A model generated the notes under the pieces. It searched no databases and was not told where the DNA came from. It saw only the letters and a list, made by a program, of their open reading frames with translations. Source: Pseudomonadota bacterium (GTDB taxonomy: Bacteria; Pseudomonadota; Gammaproteobacteria; Burkholderiales; Burkholderiaceae_C). Taken from it: a stretch of 19,193 bases of DNA. Both the position numbers and the translations under genes were made by a program. The stretch is from contig JAEWBU010000126.1 in NCBI GenBank assembly GCA_023390985.1, forward strand, positions 1 to 19,193, given 5' to 3'. Shown piece by piece: positions 1 to 7,250 of the stretch (the stretch's first letter is position 1; each line of letters begins with the position of its first letter).

Positions 1-709
1 GCATGCCGCCCAGGATCAGCACCGGCGCGAACAGGCCCCAGGTCGCCTCGCGCAGGCTGCGCCAGAAGGGGGGACGCGGCATCGCCGCTTCGAGCGCGCC
101 CATCTGGTGGCGGCGCGCCAGCCACACGGCGGGGATCATCAGCGCCAGGCCGGCCATGACGCCGGGGATCATGCCGGCCGAGAACAGCGCGGGCACCGAG
201 GCGCCGGGCACGAGCACCGAGTAGATGATGAAGGCGATCGAGGGCGGGATCAGGATGTCCGTGGCCGCGGCCGCGCCCACCACGCTGGCGGAATACGCCG
301 GCGGGTAGCCCGCCCGGTTCATCGCGCCGATCATCACCGCGCCCACGGCGGCGGCGTTGGCGGGACCGGACCCCGAGATGCCGCCGAGGAACATCGCGAC
401 CGCGATGGCCACCAGCGGCAGCATGCCCGGACCGCGGCCGACGATGGCGACGGCGAAGTTCACCAGGCGCGACGCCACGCCCGAGCGGTCGAAGATCGAG
501 CCGACCAGCACGAACATCGGCACGGCCAGCAGCGGGTACTTGGCCAAGCCCGCGTAGAAGTTCTGCGGCACGGCCAGCAGGCCCCACCATTGGACGTCCA
601 GGTTCGCGAGCGCGATGCACACCGCGCCGGCCAGGCCGAGCGCGGCGCCGATCGGCACGCCGATGAAGAGCAGCCCGAGGAAGGCGAGGAACAGCAGGGT
701 GGCGATCAC
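1..709 (-). CDS. dctM: TRAP transporter large permease DctM (N-terminal part, cut by window edge)
   Basis: This is the large membrane subunit of a TRAP (tripartite ATP-independent periplasmic) transporter, which moves an organic acid inward using an ion gradient. The first 236 residues are visible, against roughly 425 for the family; the C-terminus lies beyond the left edge. I see an N-terminal hydrophobic helix, the stretch YPLLAVPMFVLVGSIFDRSG, and the family signature GGISGSGPANAAAVGAVM followed by ATDILIPPSIAFIIYS, which is the diagnostic DctM core. Translation appears to start at a GTG (709) that overlaps the TGA stop of dctQ (GTGA, 4 bases), so the two subunits are probably translationally coupled. 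The substrate cannot be read from the sequence. Because the E1-alpha/beta genes lie just upstream, a 2-oxo or hydroxy acid is a reasonable guess. Confidence 0.93.
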   Translation of the reverse strand, partial: MIATLLFLAFLGLLFIGVPIGAALGLAGAVCIALANLDVQWWGLLAVPQNFYAGLAKYPLLAVPMFVLVGSIFDRSGVASRLVNFAVAIVGRGPGMLPLVAIAVAMFLGGISGSGPANAAAVGAVMIGAMNRAGYPPAYSASVVGAAAATDILIPPSIAFIIYSVLVPGASVPALFSAGMIPGVMAGLALMIPAVWLARRHQMGALEAAMPRPPFWRSLREATWGLFAPVLILGGM

Positions 710-1236
710 GGCTGGCGCCCCCGGCGGATGAACAGGCCGAGCGCCCGGCCCGCGATGGCCACCGACATCACCGGCAGCCAGATCGTGTACCACCACTGCG
801 GCACGCCGATGCCCGGCGAGGTCTCGCCGAAGCGGAAGTCGTCCCAGACCACGCGCGCGCTCAGCACGGCGATAAGGAAGAACAGCACGAACACCATCAG
901 CGCGCCGAAGCGGGCCAGCGCGCGCTGCCGCCACTCGGGGCCGCTGTCGGAGAAGTACTCGATGCGGATCTGCCGGTTGCGCGCCACCGAGGCGGAGCCG
1001 GCGACCAGCGCCAGCACGATCATGAGGAAGACCGAGATCTCCTCGGTCCACGCGAACGACTGGCTGGTGAAGTAGCGGACGATCACGTTGAGGAAGGTGA
1101 TCAGCGCCAGCAGCGCCATCACGATCACCGTGAGCCAGTCCTCGATCCTGAGCGGGACCCACGTCTGCTCGTCCGGCTCGTCCCCCGTCTGCAGCTGGTC
1201 CGCCTGCGGGATGCCCGTTTCCTGGTTCTTCTTCAT
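706..1236 (-). CDS. dctQ: TRAP transporter small permease DctQ
   Basis: This is the 176-residue small membrane subunit of the TRAP transporter, which pairs with DctM in the inner membrane. A hydrophilic N-terminal tail of about 33 residues precedes four predicted membrane segments, near residues 35-55, 68-88, 112-132 and 150-168. The family features are visible: NVIVRYF at the end of the first helix, WTEEISVFLMI in the second, and a basic loop after it (ARNRQIRIEYF). The length is normal for DctQ. The ATG start lies 7 bases after the E1-beta stop, and only a weak Shine-Dalgarno is seen, so expression probably depends on read-through from the E1 genes. The stop overlaps the dctM GTG start. No DctP binding protein is visible; it may lie beyond the left edge or elsewhere. 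Confidence 0.94.
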   Translation of the reverse strand: MKKNQETGIPQADQLQTGDEPDEQTWVPLRIEDWLTVIVMALLALITFLNVIVRYFTSQSFAWTEEISVFLMIVLALVAGSASVARNRQIRIEYFSDSGPEWRQRALARFGALMVFVLFFLIAVLSARVVWDDFRFGETSPGIGVPQWWYTIWLPVMSVAIAGRALGLFIRRGRQP

Positions 1237-1243
1237 GGACTGC

Positions 1244-2200
1244 TCAATCCAGCATGCTTCGCGCGGCCGCGGCGATGTCCGCGGACATGATGCGCGATTG
1301 CGCCTCCAGTACCGGCGCGTAGCCGACCGGGATGCGCGGTGCGCCCAGGCGCCGGATCCGGCAGCCCGTCTCCTGCGCCGCGGTGGCCGCCACTTCGGCG
1401 CCGAAGCCCGCGGCCTGCACCGCTTCGTGCACGACCAACAGCTTGCCGGTGCGCGCGCAGGACTCGAGCACGCGTGCGCGGTCCCACGGCCAGATGCTGC
1501 GCAGGTCGATCAGCTCGGCCTCGATGCCCGTGGCGGCGAGTTCCTCGCACGCCTGCGCACAGGCCTGCATCTGCCTGCTCCAGCTCACGACCGTGAGATG
1601 GCGGCCGTTGCGAACGGTGCGCGCTTCGCCCAGGGTCGCGCGCTGTTCCACGTCCACTTCGCCCTGCATCGTCCACAGCGTCTTGTGCTCCATGTGGATC
1701 ACCGGGTCGCCGCACTCCAGCGCCGCGCGCAGCAGCGAGTAGTTGTCCTGAGGCGTCGCGGGGCAGACGACCACCAGCCCGGGCATGTGCGCGAACCAGC
1801 TCTCCAGCGATTGCGAATGCTGCGCGGCCGACGCGTCCCAGATGCCGATCGGCAGGCGCATCACCATCGGCACGCGGCCCTGGCCGCCGAACATGAAGCG
1901 GTTCTTGGCGGCCTGGTTGACGATCTCGTCCATCGCGCACAGCGCGAAGTCCACCACGCGCATCTCCACCACCGGCCGCAGGCCCGCGAGCGCCATGCCG
2001 ACGCCGGCGCCCAGGATGGTGGATTCGCTGATCGGCGTGTCGATCACGCGCTCGCCGCCGAACCGCTGCTGCAGGCCCTTGTACTGGCCGAAGATGCCGC
2101 CGCGGCCCACGTCCTCGCCCATCACCACGACGTTGGCGTCGCGCTCCATCGCATGCGAGACCGCGAGCGCCGCGGCCTCCGCGTAACTCATCATCGCCAC
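1244..2200 (-). CDS. 2-oxoacid/acetoin dehydrogenase E1 component, beta subunit
   Basis: This is the beta subunit of a thiamine-diphosphate-dependent E1 heterotetramer (pyruvate, branched-chain 2-oxoacid or acetoin dehydrogenase class), 318 residues and of usual length. It has the transketolase pyrimidine-binding domain in the N-terminal half, with VVVMGEDVGRGGIFG and DTPISESTILGAGVGMAL; Glu59 in SES is the expected cofactor-activating glutamate. The C-terminal transketolase domain begins near LTVVSWSRQM and includes ELIDLRSIWPWD and VVHEAVQAAGFGAEV. The start is ambiguous. A GTG at 2200 has GGAAG seven bases upstream, while an ATG at 2194 would give a classical ATGA overlap with the E1-alpha stop. 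Either way the two subunits are translationally coupled. The family does not fix the substrate. The motif pattern resembles acetoin-dehydrogenase-type E1 more than classical PDH, which is inference. Confidence 0.93.
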   Translation of the reverse strand: MAMMSYAEAAALAVSHAMERDANVVVMGEDVGRGGIFGQYKGLQQRFGGERVIDTPISESTILGAGVGMALAGLRPVVEMRVVDFALCAMDEIVNQAAKNRFMFGGQGRVPMVMRLPIGIWDASAAQHSQSLESWFAHMPGLVVVCPATPQDNYSLLRAALECGDPVIHMEHKTLWTMQGEVDVEQRATLGEARTVRNGRHLTVVSWSRQMQACAQACEELAATGIEAELIDLRSIWPWDRARVLESCARTGKLLVVHEAVQAAGFGAEVAATAAQETGCRIRRLGAPRIPVGYAPVLEAQSRIMSADIAAAARSMLD

Positions 2201-3210
2201 TGGCCGGCTTCCGTCGTCTGGATGTCGGTGAAGGCGGATTCCGCCGCGGGCCAGGGCGCGGCGTCCGCCGCGGCCAGGGCCTGCGCCACTTCGCGCGCGG
2301 CTTCGGCGTCGATCGCGTCCAGCACGGCGAGGTCGCCGCCTTGCGCCTGGTAGTGCGCACGGGCGCGCGCCATCGGATCGGTCTGCAGGGCCGCCTCGAG
2401 CTCGCGCGCATCGCGGTACGCCGCGGCGTCGACGGAAACGTGGCCCTTCACGCGGTAGGTGATGGCGTGCAGCAGGCGCGGCTGCTTCGTCGTGCGCACT
2501 TCCTTCACCAGCCGTGCAGCCGTCTCATGCACCGCGAAGACATCGTTGCCATCCACCTGCACGGACGGCAGGCCGAGGCTGGCCGCGCGCGCCGAGGCGC
2601 CCTCGCCCGCCGTCACCGGGCCGCTGGCGGTGGTGGCACTCCAGCGGTTGTCCTCGCAGACGAACAGCACCGGAAGGCCGTACACCTGGGCCCAGTTGAG
2701 CGCCTCGAGGAAAGGACCGCGATTGATCGCGCCGTCGCCGAAGAAGCACACGGTGATGGCGTCGCGCTTCTGCAGCTTCTGTGCATGGGCCGCGCCGACC
2801 GCGATCGGCAGCCCTGCCGCCACCACGCCGTTGGCGCCGAGCATGCCCACCGAGAAGTCGGCGATGTGCATGGAGCCGCCCTTGCCGCCGTTGAAGCCGG
2901 TCGCCTTGCCGAACAGCTCGCCCATCATGCGATCCATGTCGGCGCCCTTGGCCAGCGTGTGGCCGTGGCCGCGGTGGGTGGAGGTCAGGTAGTCGTCGGG
3001 GCGAAGGTGGGCGCAGACACCGGCGGGCACGGCCTCCTGCCCGGTGGAGAGATGGAGCGGCCCGCGCACCTTGGCGGTGGCGCCCGCCGAACTGCCGTAG
3101 GCGCTGACTCCGCCCTGGCTGGCGATCTCCGCCGCGTTCTCGAAGGCCCGGATGCGGGCCATCGTCCGATACAGCCCCGCGGCCAGCTGCGACCCTTCGA
3201 GCACGTGCAT
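2191..3210 (-). CDS. 2-oxoacid/acetoin dehydrogenase E1 component, alpha subunit
   Basis: This is the alpha subunit that carries thiamine diphosphate and starts oxidative decarboxylation or acetoin cleavage, 339 residues. The cofactor motif is clear: GDG at residues 158-160 (CFFGDGAINRGPFLEALNWA), ending in a CEDNRW segment where most relatives have NN. Also visible are STHRGHGHTLAKG with the conserved His79, and GFNGGKGGSMHI. Between residues 32 and 52 there is a Gly/Ala/Ser-rich segment before LHLSTGQEAVPAG that is longer than in textbook PDH E1-alpha. It is the first gene of the operon E1-alpha, E1-beta, dctQ, dctM and is divergent from a lipoprotein gene. The ATG at 3210 is preceded by GTGGGGAC, a poor Shine-Dalgarno. 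No lipoyl E2 or E3 gene is in view, so the complex must use partners encoded elsewhere or beyond the left edge. Confidence 0.93.
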   Translation of the reverse strand: MHVLEGSQLAAGLYRTMARIRAFENAAEIASQGGVSAYGSSAGATAKVRGPLHLSTGQEAVPAGVCAHLRPDDYLTSTHRGHGHTLAKGADMDRMMGELFGKATGFNGGKGGSMHIADFSVGMLGANGVVAAGLPIAVGAAHAQKLQKRDAITVCFFGDGAINRGPFLEALNWAQVYGLPVLFVCEDNRWSATTASGPVTAGEGASARAASLGLPSVQVDGNDVFAVHETAARLVKEVRTTKQPRLLHAITYRVKGHVSVDAAAYRDARELEAALQTDPMARARAHYQAQGGDLAVLDAIDAEAAREVAQALAAADAAPWPAAESAFTDIQTTEAGQWR

Positions 3211-3233
3211 GTCCCCACTACTGTTGTGCTCCC

Positions 3234-3239
3234 ATTCTA
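3234..3239 (-). promoter_or_regulatory. Putative -10 box (TAGAAT) of the E1/TRAP operon
   Basis: On the minus strand TAGAAT lies 23 bases upstream of the E1-alpha ATG and matches the sigma-70 -10 consensus at five of six positions. No convincing TTGACA-like -35 sits 16-18 bases further upstream, so this may be an activated promoter. It falls in the 201-base divergent gap (3211-3411), which otherwise shows no feature I can name. Confidence 0.35.
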
Positions 3240-3398
3240 GGTGCGGGGTTTGCGCTTACTCGCCTCGAGTCGCACAGGGTAAGCACGCAAAACGAAAGCT
3301 CGAAGCAGCTAGAACAAAGTGTTCGCGTGCGAAGCCGCAACACCGGATGGCCGAGGGCGAGTGCCGCCGCTAAGCTCAGCAATGCTCGAAGAAAACAC

Positions 3399-3406
3399 AG
3401 GAGGAG
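3399..3406 (+). promoter_or_regulatory. Strong ribosome binding site AGGAGGAG
   Basis: AGGAGGAG ends five bases before the ATG at 3412. It fixes the start of the downstream lipoprotein there rather than at an in-frame GTG at 3319, whose added 31 residues do not look like a signal sequence. It is among the strongest Shine-Dalgarno sequences in the window. Confidence 0.8.
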
Positions 3407-3411
3407 AGCAG

Positions 3412-4473
3412 ATGGGCAAGAGGATGGCATCGATGGGCGAGTGGTCGTGCGCAGGCGTGCTGCGTGCCGGCATGTCGTGCGGAGCGGCGCTGGCGTTGCT
3501 CGCTTGCGGTGGGGGCGGCGGTGGCGGAGGCGGCGCCCCGAGCATCCCGGCGGCCACCGGACTGGTGATCACCTCGGCCAACGCACCGTCGGTGGCGGCC
3601 GAAGCACTCGAGACGTCTACCAGCACCGATGCGGCGTCGGCCGCGGGCCAGTTCGTGACCGGCGTGCAGGTCGACGCGGGCGCGGGCAGCGGGGGCCGTC
3701 CGCAACTGCTGGCGAGCGCCACGCGCGCGTTGCTGGCCACGCCGCGAACAGGCGGTCCGATCGCCGCCGGCGCCGTGGTTTCCGAACCCTGCTCGGGTGG
3801 AGGCTCGGTCACCGTGGATGCGAGGACCTCGGGCGCGTCCTTCCTGGTAGCCGGCGACTCGCTGGGCATCAGCGCGAACCATTGCGTCGAGTCCGTCGAC
3901 GGCACCACCATGCTGCTGAACGGCAGCATGTCGATCGCGATCACGAGCGGCAGCTACGACCCGAACTCGTTCGTCTATCCCAAGAGCGTGACGATGCGCA
4001 TCGTGTCCAGCAACTTCTCCGCCGGCATCTCGGGCGGTCCGACGGAAGTGTTCGACGGCGACCTGACGCTGGCGCTCACCGAAACCAGCGCGACCACCGG
4101 CAGCCTCACCGCGACGGCCTCATCGCTCACGAGCACCGTCGGCTCGCACCGCATCACGCTGAGCGACCACCGGCTGCAGGCCGCGCGGACGTCCACCGGA
4201 TCCGCGCTGACCGTGTCCACCAACGTCGAAACCAACAACGCCCGCCTCGGCTCCACGCCGGTGCGCTACAGCCTCGTGACGGACTTGCCGGTCACGGTGT
4301 CGTCCTCCGGCGCGGTGACCGGCGGCTCGATTCGCGTCATCGGCACCCAGTCGTCGCTGACGCTGGTCGTCACCGCCACCGACACGTTCTCCCTGCAGGT
4401 GGACACGAACGGCGACGGCACGGCGGATTCCACGCGCGCGATCACGCTGGCGGACCTGCAGGCGCTGAACTGA
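3412..4473 (+). CDS. Ser/Thr-rich secreted lipoprotein with poly-Gly linker, function unknown
   Basis: This is a 353-residue predicted lipoprotein. The start is set by the AGGAGGAG site just upstream. The signal sequence ends in a lipobox (ALLAC, Cys32) followed directly by nine glycines, an arrangement often seen in Burkholderiales surface lipoproteins. The rest is rich in Ser, Thr, Gly and Ala with alternating hydrophobic residues, which suggests beta-sandwich domains. The C-terminus holds DTNGDGTAD (about residues 331-339), which resembles the Ca-binding loops of EF-hand, dockerin and type-3 thrombospondin repeats. Asp or Asn after Lol-system sorting is absent (Gly follows Cys32), so outer-membrane placement is expected. 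I do not recognise a named family. It stands alone: divergent from the E1 operon and convergent with a small ORF whose stop lies 21 bases downstream. Confidence 0.85.
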   Translation: MGKRMASMGEWSCAGVLRAGMSCGAALALLACGGGGGGGGGAPSIPAATGLVITSANAPSVAAEALETSTSTDAASAAGQFVTGVQVDAGAGSGGRPQLLASATRALLATPRTGGPIAAGAVVSEPCSGGGSVTVDARTSGASFLVAGDSLGISANHCVESVDGTTMLLNGSMSIAITSGSYDPNSFVYPKSVTMRIVSSNFSAGISGGPTEVFDGDLTLALTETSATTGSLTATASSLTSTVGSHRITLSDHRLQAARTSTGSALTVSTNVETNNARLGSTPVRYSLVTDLPVTVSSSGAVTGGSIRVIGTQSSLTLVVTATDTFSLQVDTNGDGTADSTRAITLADLQALN

Positions 4474-4494
4474 GTCGGCCTCGGCGGGTCTTCG

Positions 4495-4707
4495 TCAGGG
4501 CCAGCCCGGCCGGCAGTACGGGTTGCCCCAGCGATGGGCGAGGACCCGGGCGGCCCTGGTTTCGGCGCTCTGGGGCTCGGTGCTCGCGGCCCGCGCGCGC
4601 CGCGGCCGGCGCGGCGGATGCGGGGCCGTCTCCGCTTGGGCTCGATGCCGCTGCCAGTCGAACGGCGTGATGGGGTCCGTCGCGGATTGCCGCTCAGAGG
4701 TCTGCAT
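4495..4707 (-). CDS. Small hypothetical protein (70 aa), Arg/Pro-rich
   Basis: This is a 70-residue ORF that I do not recognise. Its credibility rests on a good Shine-Dalgarno (GGGAG, four bases before the ATG, inside a purine-rich AGGGAAGGGAG run) and on G/C-ending codons along its length. Its position also fits, filling what would otherwise be an unexplained 390-base gap. The protein starts with a polar segment containing PFDWQRH, has a basic Arg/Pro-rich middle (PPRRPRRARA), and ends in the distinctive HRWGNPYCRPGWP with a single Cys. It has no signal peptide or membrane segment. It is convergent with the lipoprotein gene and divergent from the Bug gene. An overlapping plus-strand ORF lacks a ribosome site and is probably a shadow. 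Confidence 0.5.
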   Translation of the reverse strand: MQTSERQSATDPITPFDWQRHRAQAETAPHPPRRPRRARAASTEPQSAETRAARVLAHRWGNPYCRPGWP

Positions 4708-4828
4708 CGGTCTCCCTTCCCTTTGAAGAAGACCATGATGCGGGCGAATGGATCAGCCACCTGTCGGACGGCATCGCGCCGCGGCGTCGTCACCCTCGCG
4801 TTCGGGAGTGGGAGAAGCAGGCTTCCGC

Positions 4829-4834
4829 TAGCAT
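4829..4834 (+). promoter_or_regulatory. Putative -10 box (TAGCAT) of the Bug gene
   Basis: TAGCAT lies 30 bases upstream of the Bug ATG at 4865, in a 157-base divergent gap (4708-4864). No clear -35 and no Shine-Dalgarno before the ATG can be seen (the bases just upstream are CTCCACACCCCC). Confidence 0.3.
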
Positions 4835-4864
4835 CGTCGGCTCATCCCCGGACTCCACACCCCC

Positions 4865-5824
4865 ATGAAGAAGATCCTCGCCGTCGCGCTGCTGGGCATC
4901 TCGTTCGTCGCCTGCCATGCCCAGGGCTATCCCACCAAGCCGATCCGGCTGATCGTCGGCTACCCGCCGGGCGGTGGCGTGGACTTCGCGGCGCGGACCA
5001 TCCAGCAACCGTTGCAGGACGCCCTGAAGCAGCAGCTCGTCATCGACTACAAGCCGGGCGCGGGCGGGATGCTGGCCGCCGGCGAACTCACGCGCGCGGC
5101 GCCCGACGGCTACACGCTGCTGCTGGCGAACACCGGCCCGTTCGCCATCGCGCCTTACCTGCAGGCCAAGCTCCCCTACGATCCCGTGCGCCAGTTCACC
5201 TACATCGGGCAGATCAGCCAGGGCAGCTATGTGGCCGTGACGCGCCCGGACCATCCCGCCAGGGACCTGCGCGAATTCGTCGCCTGGGCCAGGGCGAACG
5301 CCGGCAAGGTCAACTACGCCTCGGGTGGCGCGGGAACCTCGACCCACCTCAACGGCGAACTGATGAACCAGGCCTCGGGCCTGGACATGACCCACGTACC
5401 GTACAAGGGCAGCGCTCCCGCCGTGCAGGACCTGATCGGCGGGCAGACGCATCTCCTGATCGACGCGGGCACGGTCCTGCTGCCGCAGATCAAGGGCGGC
5501 AAGCTCAAGGCCCTGGCCGTCACGGGACCGAAGCGCGACCCGCAGCTGCCCGACGTGCCGACCGTGCGCGAGCTGGGGCTCGCCGGGATGGAGTCCACCG
5601 GGTTCCAGGGGCTGGTCGGGCCCGCGGGCATGCCGCGGGAGGTGGTCGAGAAGCTGGCGGCGGAGTTGAGCCGGGTTCTCGCCCAGCCGGAACTCAAGTC
5701 GAAATTCGCGGCTTCAGGATCCGAAGCCCACTTCCAGGGCCCCGCGGAGTTCGCCGGTTTCGTGAAGGCGGACAACGAGAAATGGGCCCGCCTCATCCGC
5801 GACCGCAAGCTTCAGCTGGATTGA
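4865..5824 (+). CDS. Bug family tripartite tricarboxylate transporter substrate-binding protein
   Basis: This is a periplasmic binding protein of the Bug (TctC-like) family, 319 residues and typical in length. A signal peptide (MKKILAVALLGISFVACHA) is followed by the family's opening YPTKPIRLIVGYPPGGGVDF, where the Pro-Gly-Gly and following Asp belong to the ligand-carboxylate loop. Further family hallmarks are KPGAGGMLAAGEL, APDGYTLLLANTG, NYASGGAGTSTHLNGEL, VPYKGSAPAVQDLIGGQ and LPDVPTVRELG. No TctA/TctB membrane genes are adjacent, so it is an orphan receptor, as most Bug proteins in Burkholderiales are. The likely ligand is a carboxylate; which one cannot be said. Its end overlaps the convergent methyltransferase gene by 13 bases. 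No Shine-Dalgarno is visible. Confidence 0.95.
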   Translation: MKKILAVALLGISFVACHAQGYPTKPIRLIVGYPPGGGVDFAARTIQQPLQDALKQQLVIDYKPGAGGMLAAGELTRAAPDGYTLLLANTGPFAIAPYLQAKLPYDPVRQFTYIGQISQGSYVAVTRPDHPARDLREFVAWARANAGKVNYASGGAGTSTHLNGELMNQASGLDMTHVPYKGSAPAVQDLIGGQTHLLIDAGTVLLPQIKGGKLKALAVTGPKRDPQLPDVPTVRELGLAGMESTGFQGLVGPAGMPREVVEKLAAELSRVLAQPELKSKFAASGSEAHFQGPAEFAGFVKADNEKWARLIRDRKLQLD

Positions 5825-7152
5825 TGCCCGTCGGCGCGCGCGATGGCGGCAGCGTCGCCGCTGAACGGATAGGCCAGCATCGGCGGAGGGGGGCACTGCT
5901 GGTGCCTCAGGAAAACCCAGTTCAGCGCGTTCAGCCGCTCGAAGTCGGGCGCCGTGATCCTGGCGACCTCCTGCGGCGTCGAGTCCAGCGCCTGGGCGAC
6001 TTCGCTCCAGATCTCGGAAAGGCTGCGGCGGGAGTCCACGCCTGACAGGCAGGCCAGGGTGACCGGCGAGGGCGCCAGCCGGAACGGATGGCGGCTCGAC
6101 AGCCGCACGTCCACGCTGCCCTGCGCGACCAGTTGCGCCGCGGCCTCCGCCGCCGGTGCCGTGAGGAAGAAGGGAACCATCTCGCCGTCCTGGAAGCCGG
6201 CGGCGGCGCGGCCGGGCCGCGTGGCATAGAAGCCGTGCACGTACATGTGTCCATGCAGCAGTTCGCCCATTGCCTGCCGCTCCCGCACGCCGCGGCCCGC
6301 GAGCTTCGCCTTCAACTCCTCGTCGGCGAGGTAGACGTCGGGGTCGTACTCGAGCGGCAACGTCCAGAAGAAGTTGGTGAAGCTGGTGATGGACATCCCC
6401 GCGCGCTCGACGAAATCGTGGATCTCGGGAACCGTGTACGCGCGGTCCTGCACATGCAGGTAGGTGTCCACGAGGTTCGCGTCGTCGCCGAGCCTGGATG
6501 CGAGCGCCTCGGGGCTGCGGCCGCGCATCATCAGGTGCGACGGAGAGAGCGAGCGCATGGCCGTCTTCAGGTTCGACAACCGTGCGCGCAGGTCGGGCTC
6601 GTCGCGATTGACCAGTTTCATCAGGTCCTGCATCGCGTAGATGTCCAGGCGGCCGTACCGCCCGTAGAGCATCAGGGCCAGGGCGCCCTCATCGTCCAGC
6701 ACCTGCGTCAGCGCGCGAAGGCCCGCATCGGGGTCGGGCAAGTGGTGCAGCACGCCCAGGCAGGTCACGTAGTCGAAGCGACCCAGGCCGAGCCGCGGCA
6801 GGTCGAGCAGGGAGGCATGGACCCACCGGATGCGCGCATCGAGGCCGCGTACCGCCGCCCGCTCGCGCGCGATCGCCAGGCTCGCCTCGCTGAGGTCGAG
6901 GCAGACGATCTCCGCATCGGTGTCGCGCAGCTGCGCCGCCAGGAAGATCGCCGAATCCCCGGTGCCGCCGCCGGCGACGAGTGCCCGGAAGCCCTTCGTG
7001 AAGTCCCGCCTGCCCCCGAACGCGTGGTGATTGACCTTGCCCAGGATGTCCGTGCGCGTCAGCGGCAGGCTTCCCGGCCTCTCCGCTGCGGGAGTTCGCG
7101 CGGGGAAGGGGAAGGCTTCGTAGAGATCGCGAACCGTGGGGTTGGCTGTCAT
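5812..7152 (-). CDS. Class I SAM-dependent methyltransferase with long C-terminal extension
   Basis: This is a 446-residue protein whose N-terminal half is a Rossmann methyltransferase. Motif I is ALVAGGGTGDS (57-67), the acidic ribose-binding residue is Asp86 in CLDLSEASL, and the post-motif region is FDYVTCLGVLHHLPDP near residues 126-141. The N-terminus has YEAFPFPARTP, a tyrosine/proline-rich opener seen in some uncharacterised bacterial methyltransferases. After about residue 170 comes a roughly 270-residue region I cannot assign. It includes a helical stretch and a segment (HPFRLAPSPVTLACLSGVD, then SLSEIWSEVAQAL) that looks like a small winged-helix-like module. The acceptor is unknown. 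There is no Shine-Dalgarno; a TAGACT box lies six bases before the ATG, which suggests a leaderless message. Its 3' end overlaps the Bug gene by 13 bases. Confidence 0.88.
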   Translation of the reverse strand: MTANPTVRDLYEAFPFPARTPAAERPGSLPLTRTDILGKVNHHAFGGRRDFTKGFRALVAGGGTGDSAIFLAAQLRDTDAEIVCLDLSEASLAIARERAAVRGLDARIRWVHASLLDLPRLGLGRFDYVTCLGVLHHLPDPDAGLRALTQVLDDEGALALMLYGRYGRLDIYAMQDLMKLVNRDEPDLRARLSNLKTAMRSLSPSHLMMRGRSPEALASRLGDDANLVDTYLHVQDRAYTVPEIHDFVERAGMSITSFTNFFWTLPLEYDPDVYLADEELKAKLAGRGVRERQAMGELLHGHMYVHGFYATRPGRAAAGFQDGEMVPFFLTAPAAEAAAQLVAQGSVDVRLSSRHPFRLAPSPVTLACLSGVDSRRSLSEIWSEVAQALDSTPQEVARITAPDFERLNALNWVFLRHQQCPPPPMLAYPFSGDAAAIARADGHQSS

Positions 7153-7158
7153 GCGTCC

Positions 7159-7164
7159 AGTCTA
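7159..7164 (-). promoter_or_regulatory. Putative -10 box (TAGACT) for a leaderless methyltransferase transcript
   Basis: On the minus strand TAGACT ends six bases before the ATG at 7152, so transcription would begin at or very near the start codon. It matches the -10 consensus at four of six positions. No -35 is evident. Confidence 0.3.
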
Positions 7165-7237
7165 TGGACGTTGCGATCGGATGCCAACGGGCCGCCCCCT
7201 GTCGCATACCCTGAAAACCTGGCCGGGCGCGGCGCTC

Positions 7238-7243
7238 TACGAT
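7238..7243 (+). promoter_or_regulatory. Putative -10 box (TACGAT) for a leaderless NlpC/P60 transcript
   Basis: TACGAT ends seven bases before the ATG at 7251, in a 98-base divergent gap. A start site about seven bases downstream of the box would fall on the ATG itself. No Shine-Dalgarno and no good -35 are visible. Confidence 0.35.
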
Positions 7244-7250
7244 CGCGCCC

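Noticed and set aside
107..1075. Long plus-strand ORF opposite dctM/dctQ
   Set aside because: It is a high-GC shadow: the product is a His/Arg/Gly-rich string with no domain, while the minus strand encodes clear TRAP subunits.
3319..3411. Upstream GTG start for the lipoprotein
   Set aside because: The extension is polar and would bury the signal peptide; AGGAGGAG directly before the ATG at 3412 settles the start.
3500..3540. GGC/GGT-rich tract considered as a DNA repeat
   Set aside because: It is the codon run for nine glycines after the lipobox and is explained by the protein.
4266..4793. Minus-strand ORF of 175 codons overlapping the lipoprotein end
   Set aside because: It runs antisense into the lipoprotein gene and has no ribosome site. 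The shorter 4495-4707 ORF in another frame has a good site and is preferred.
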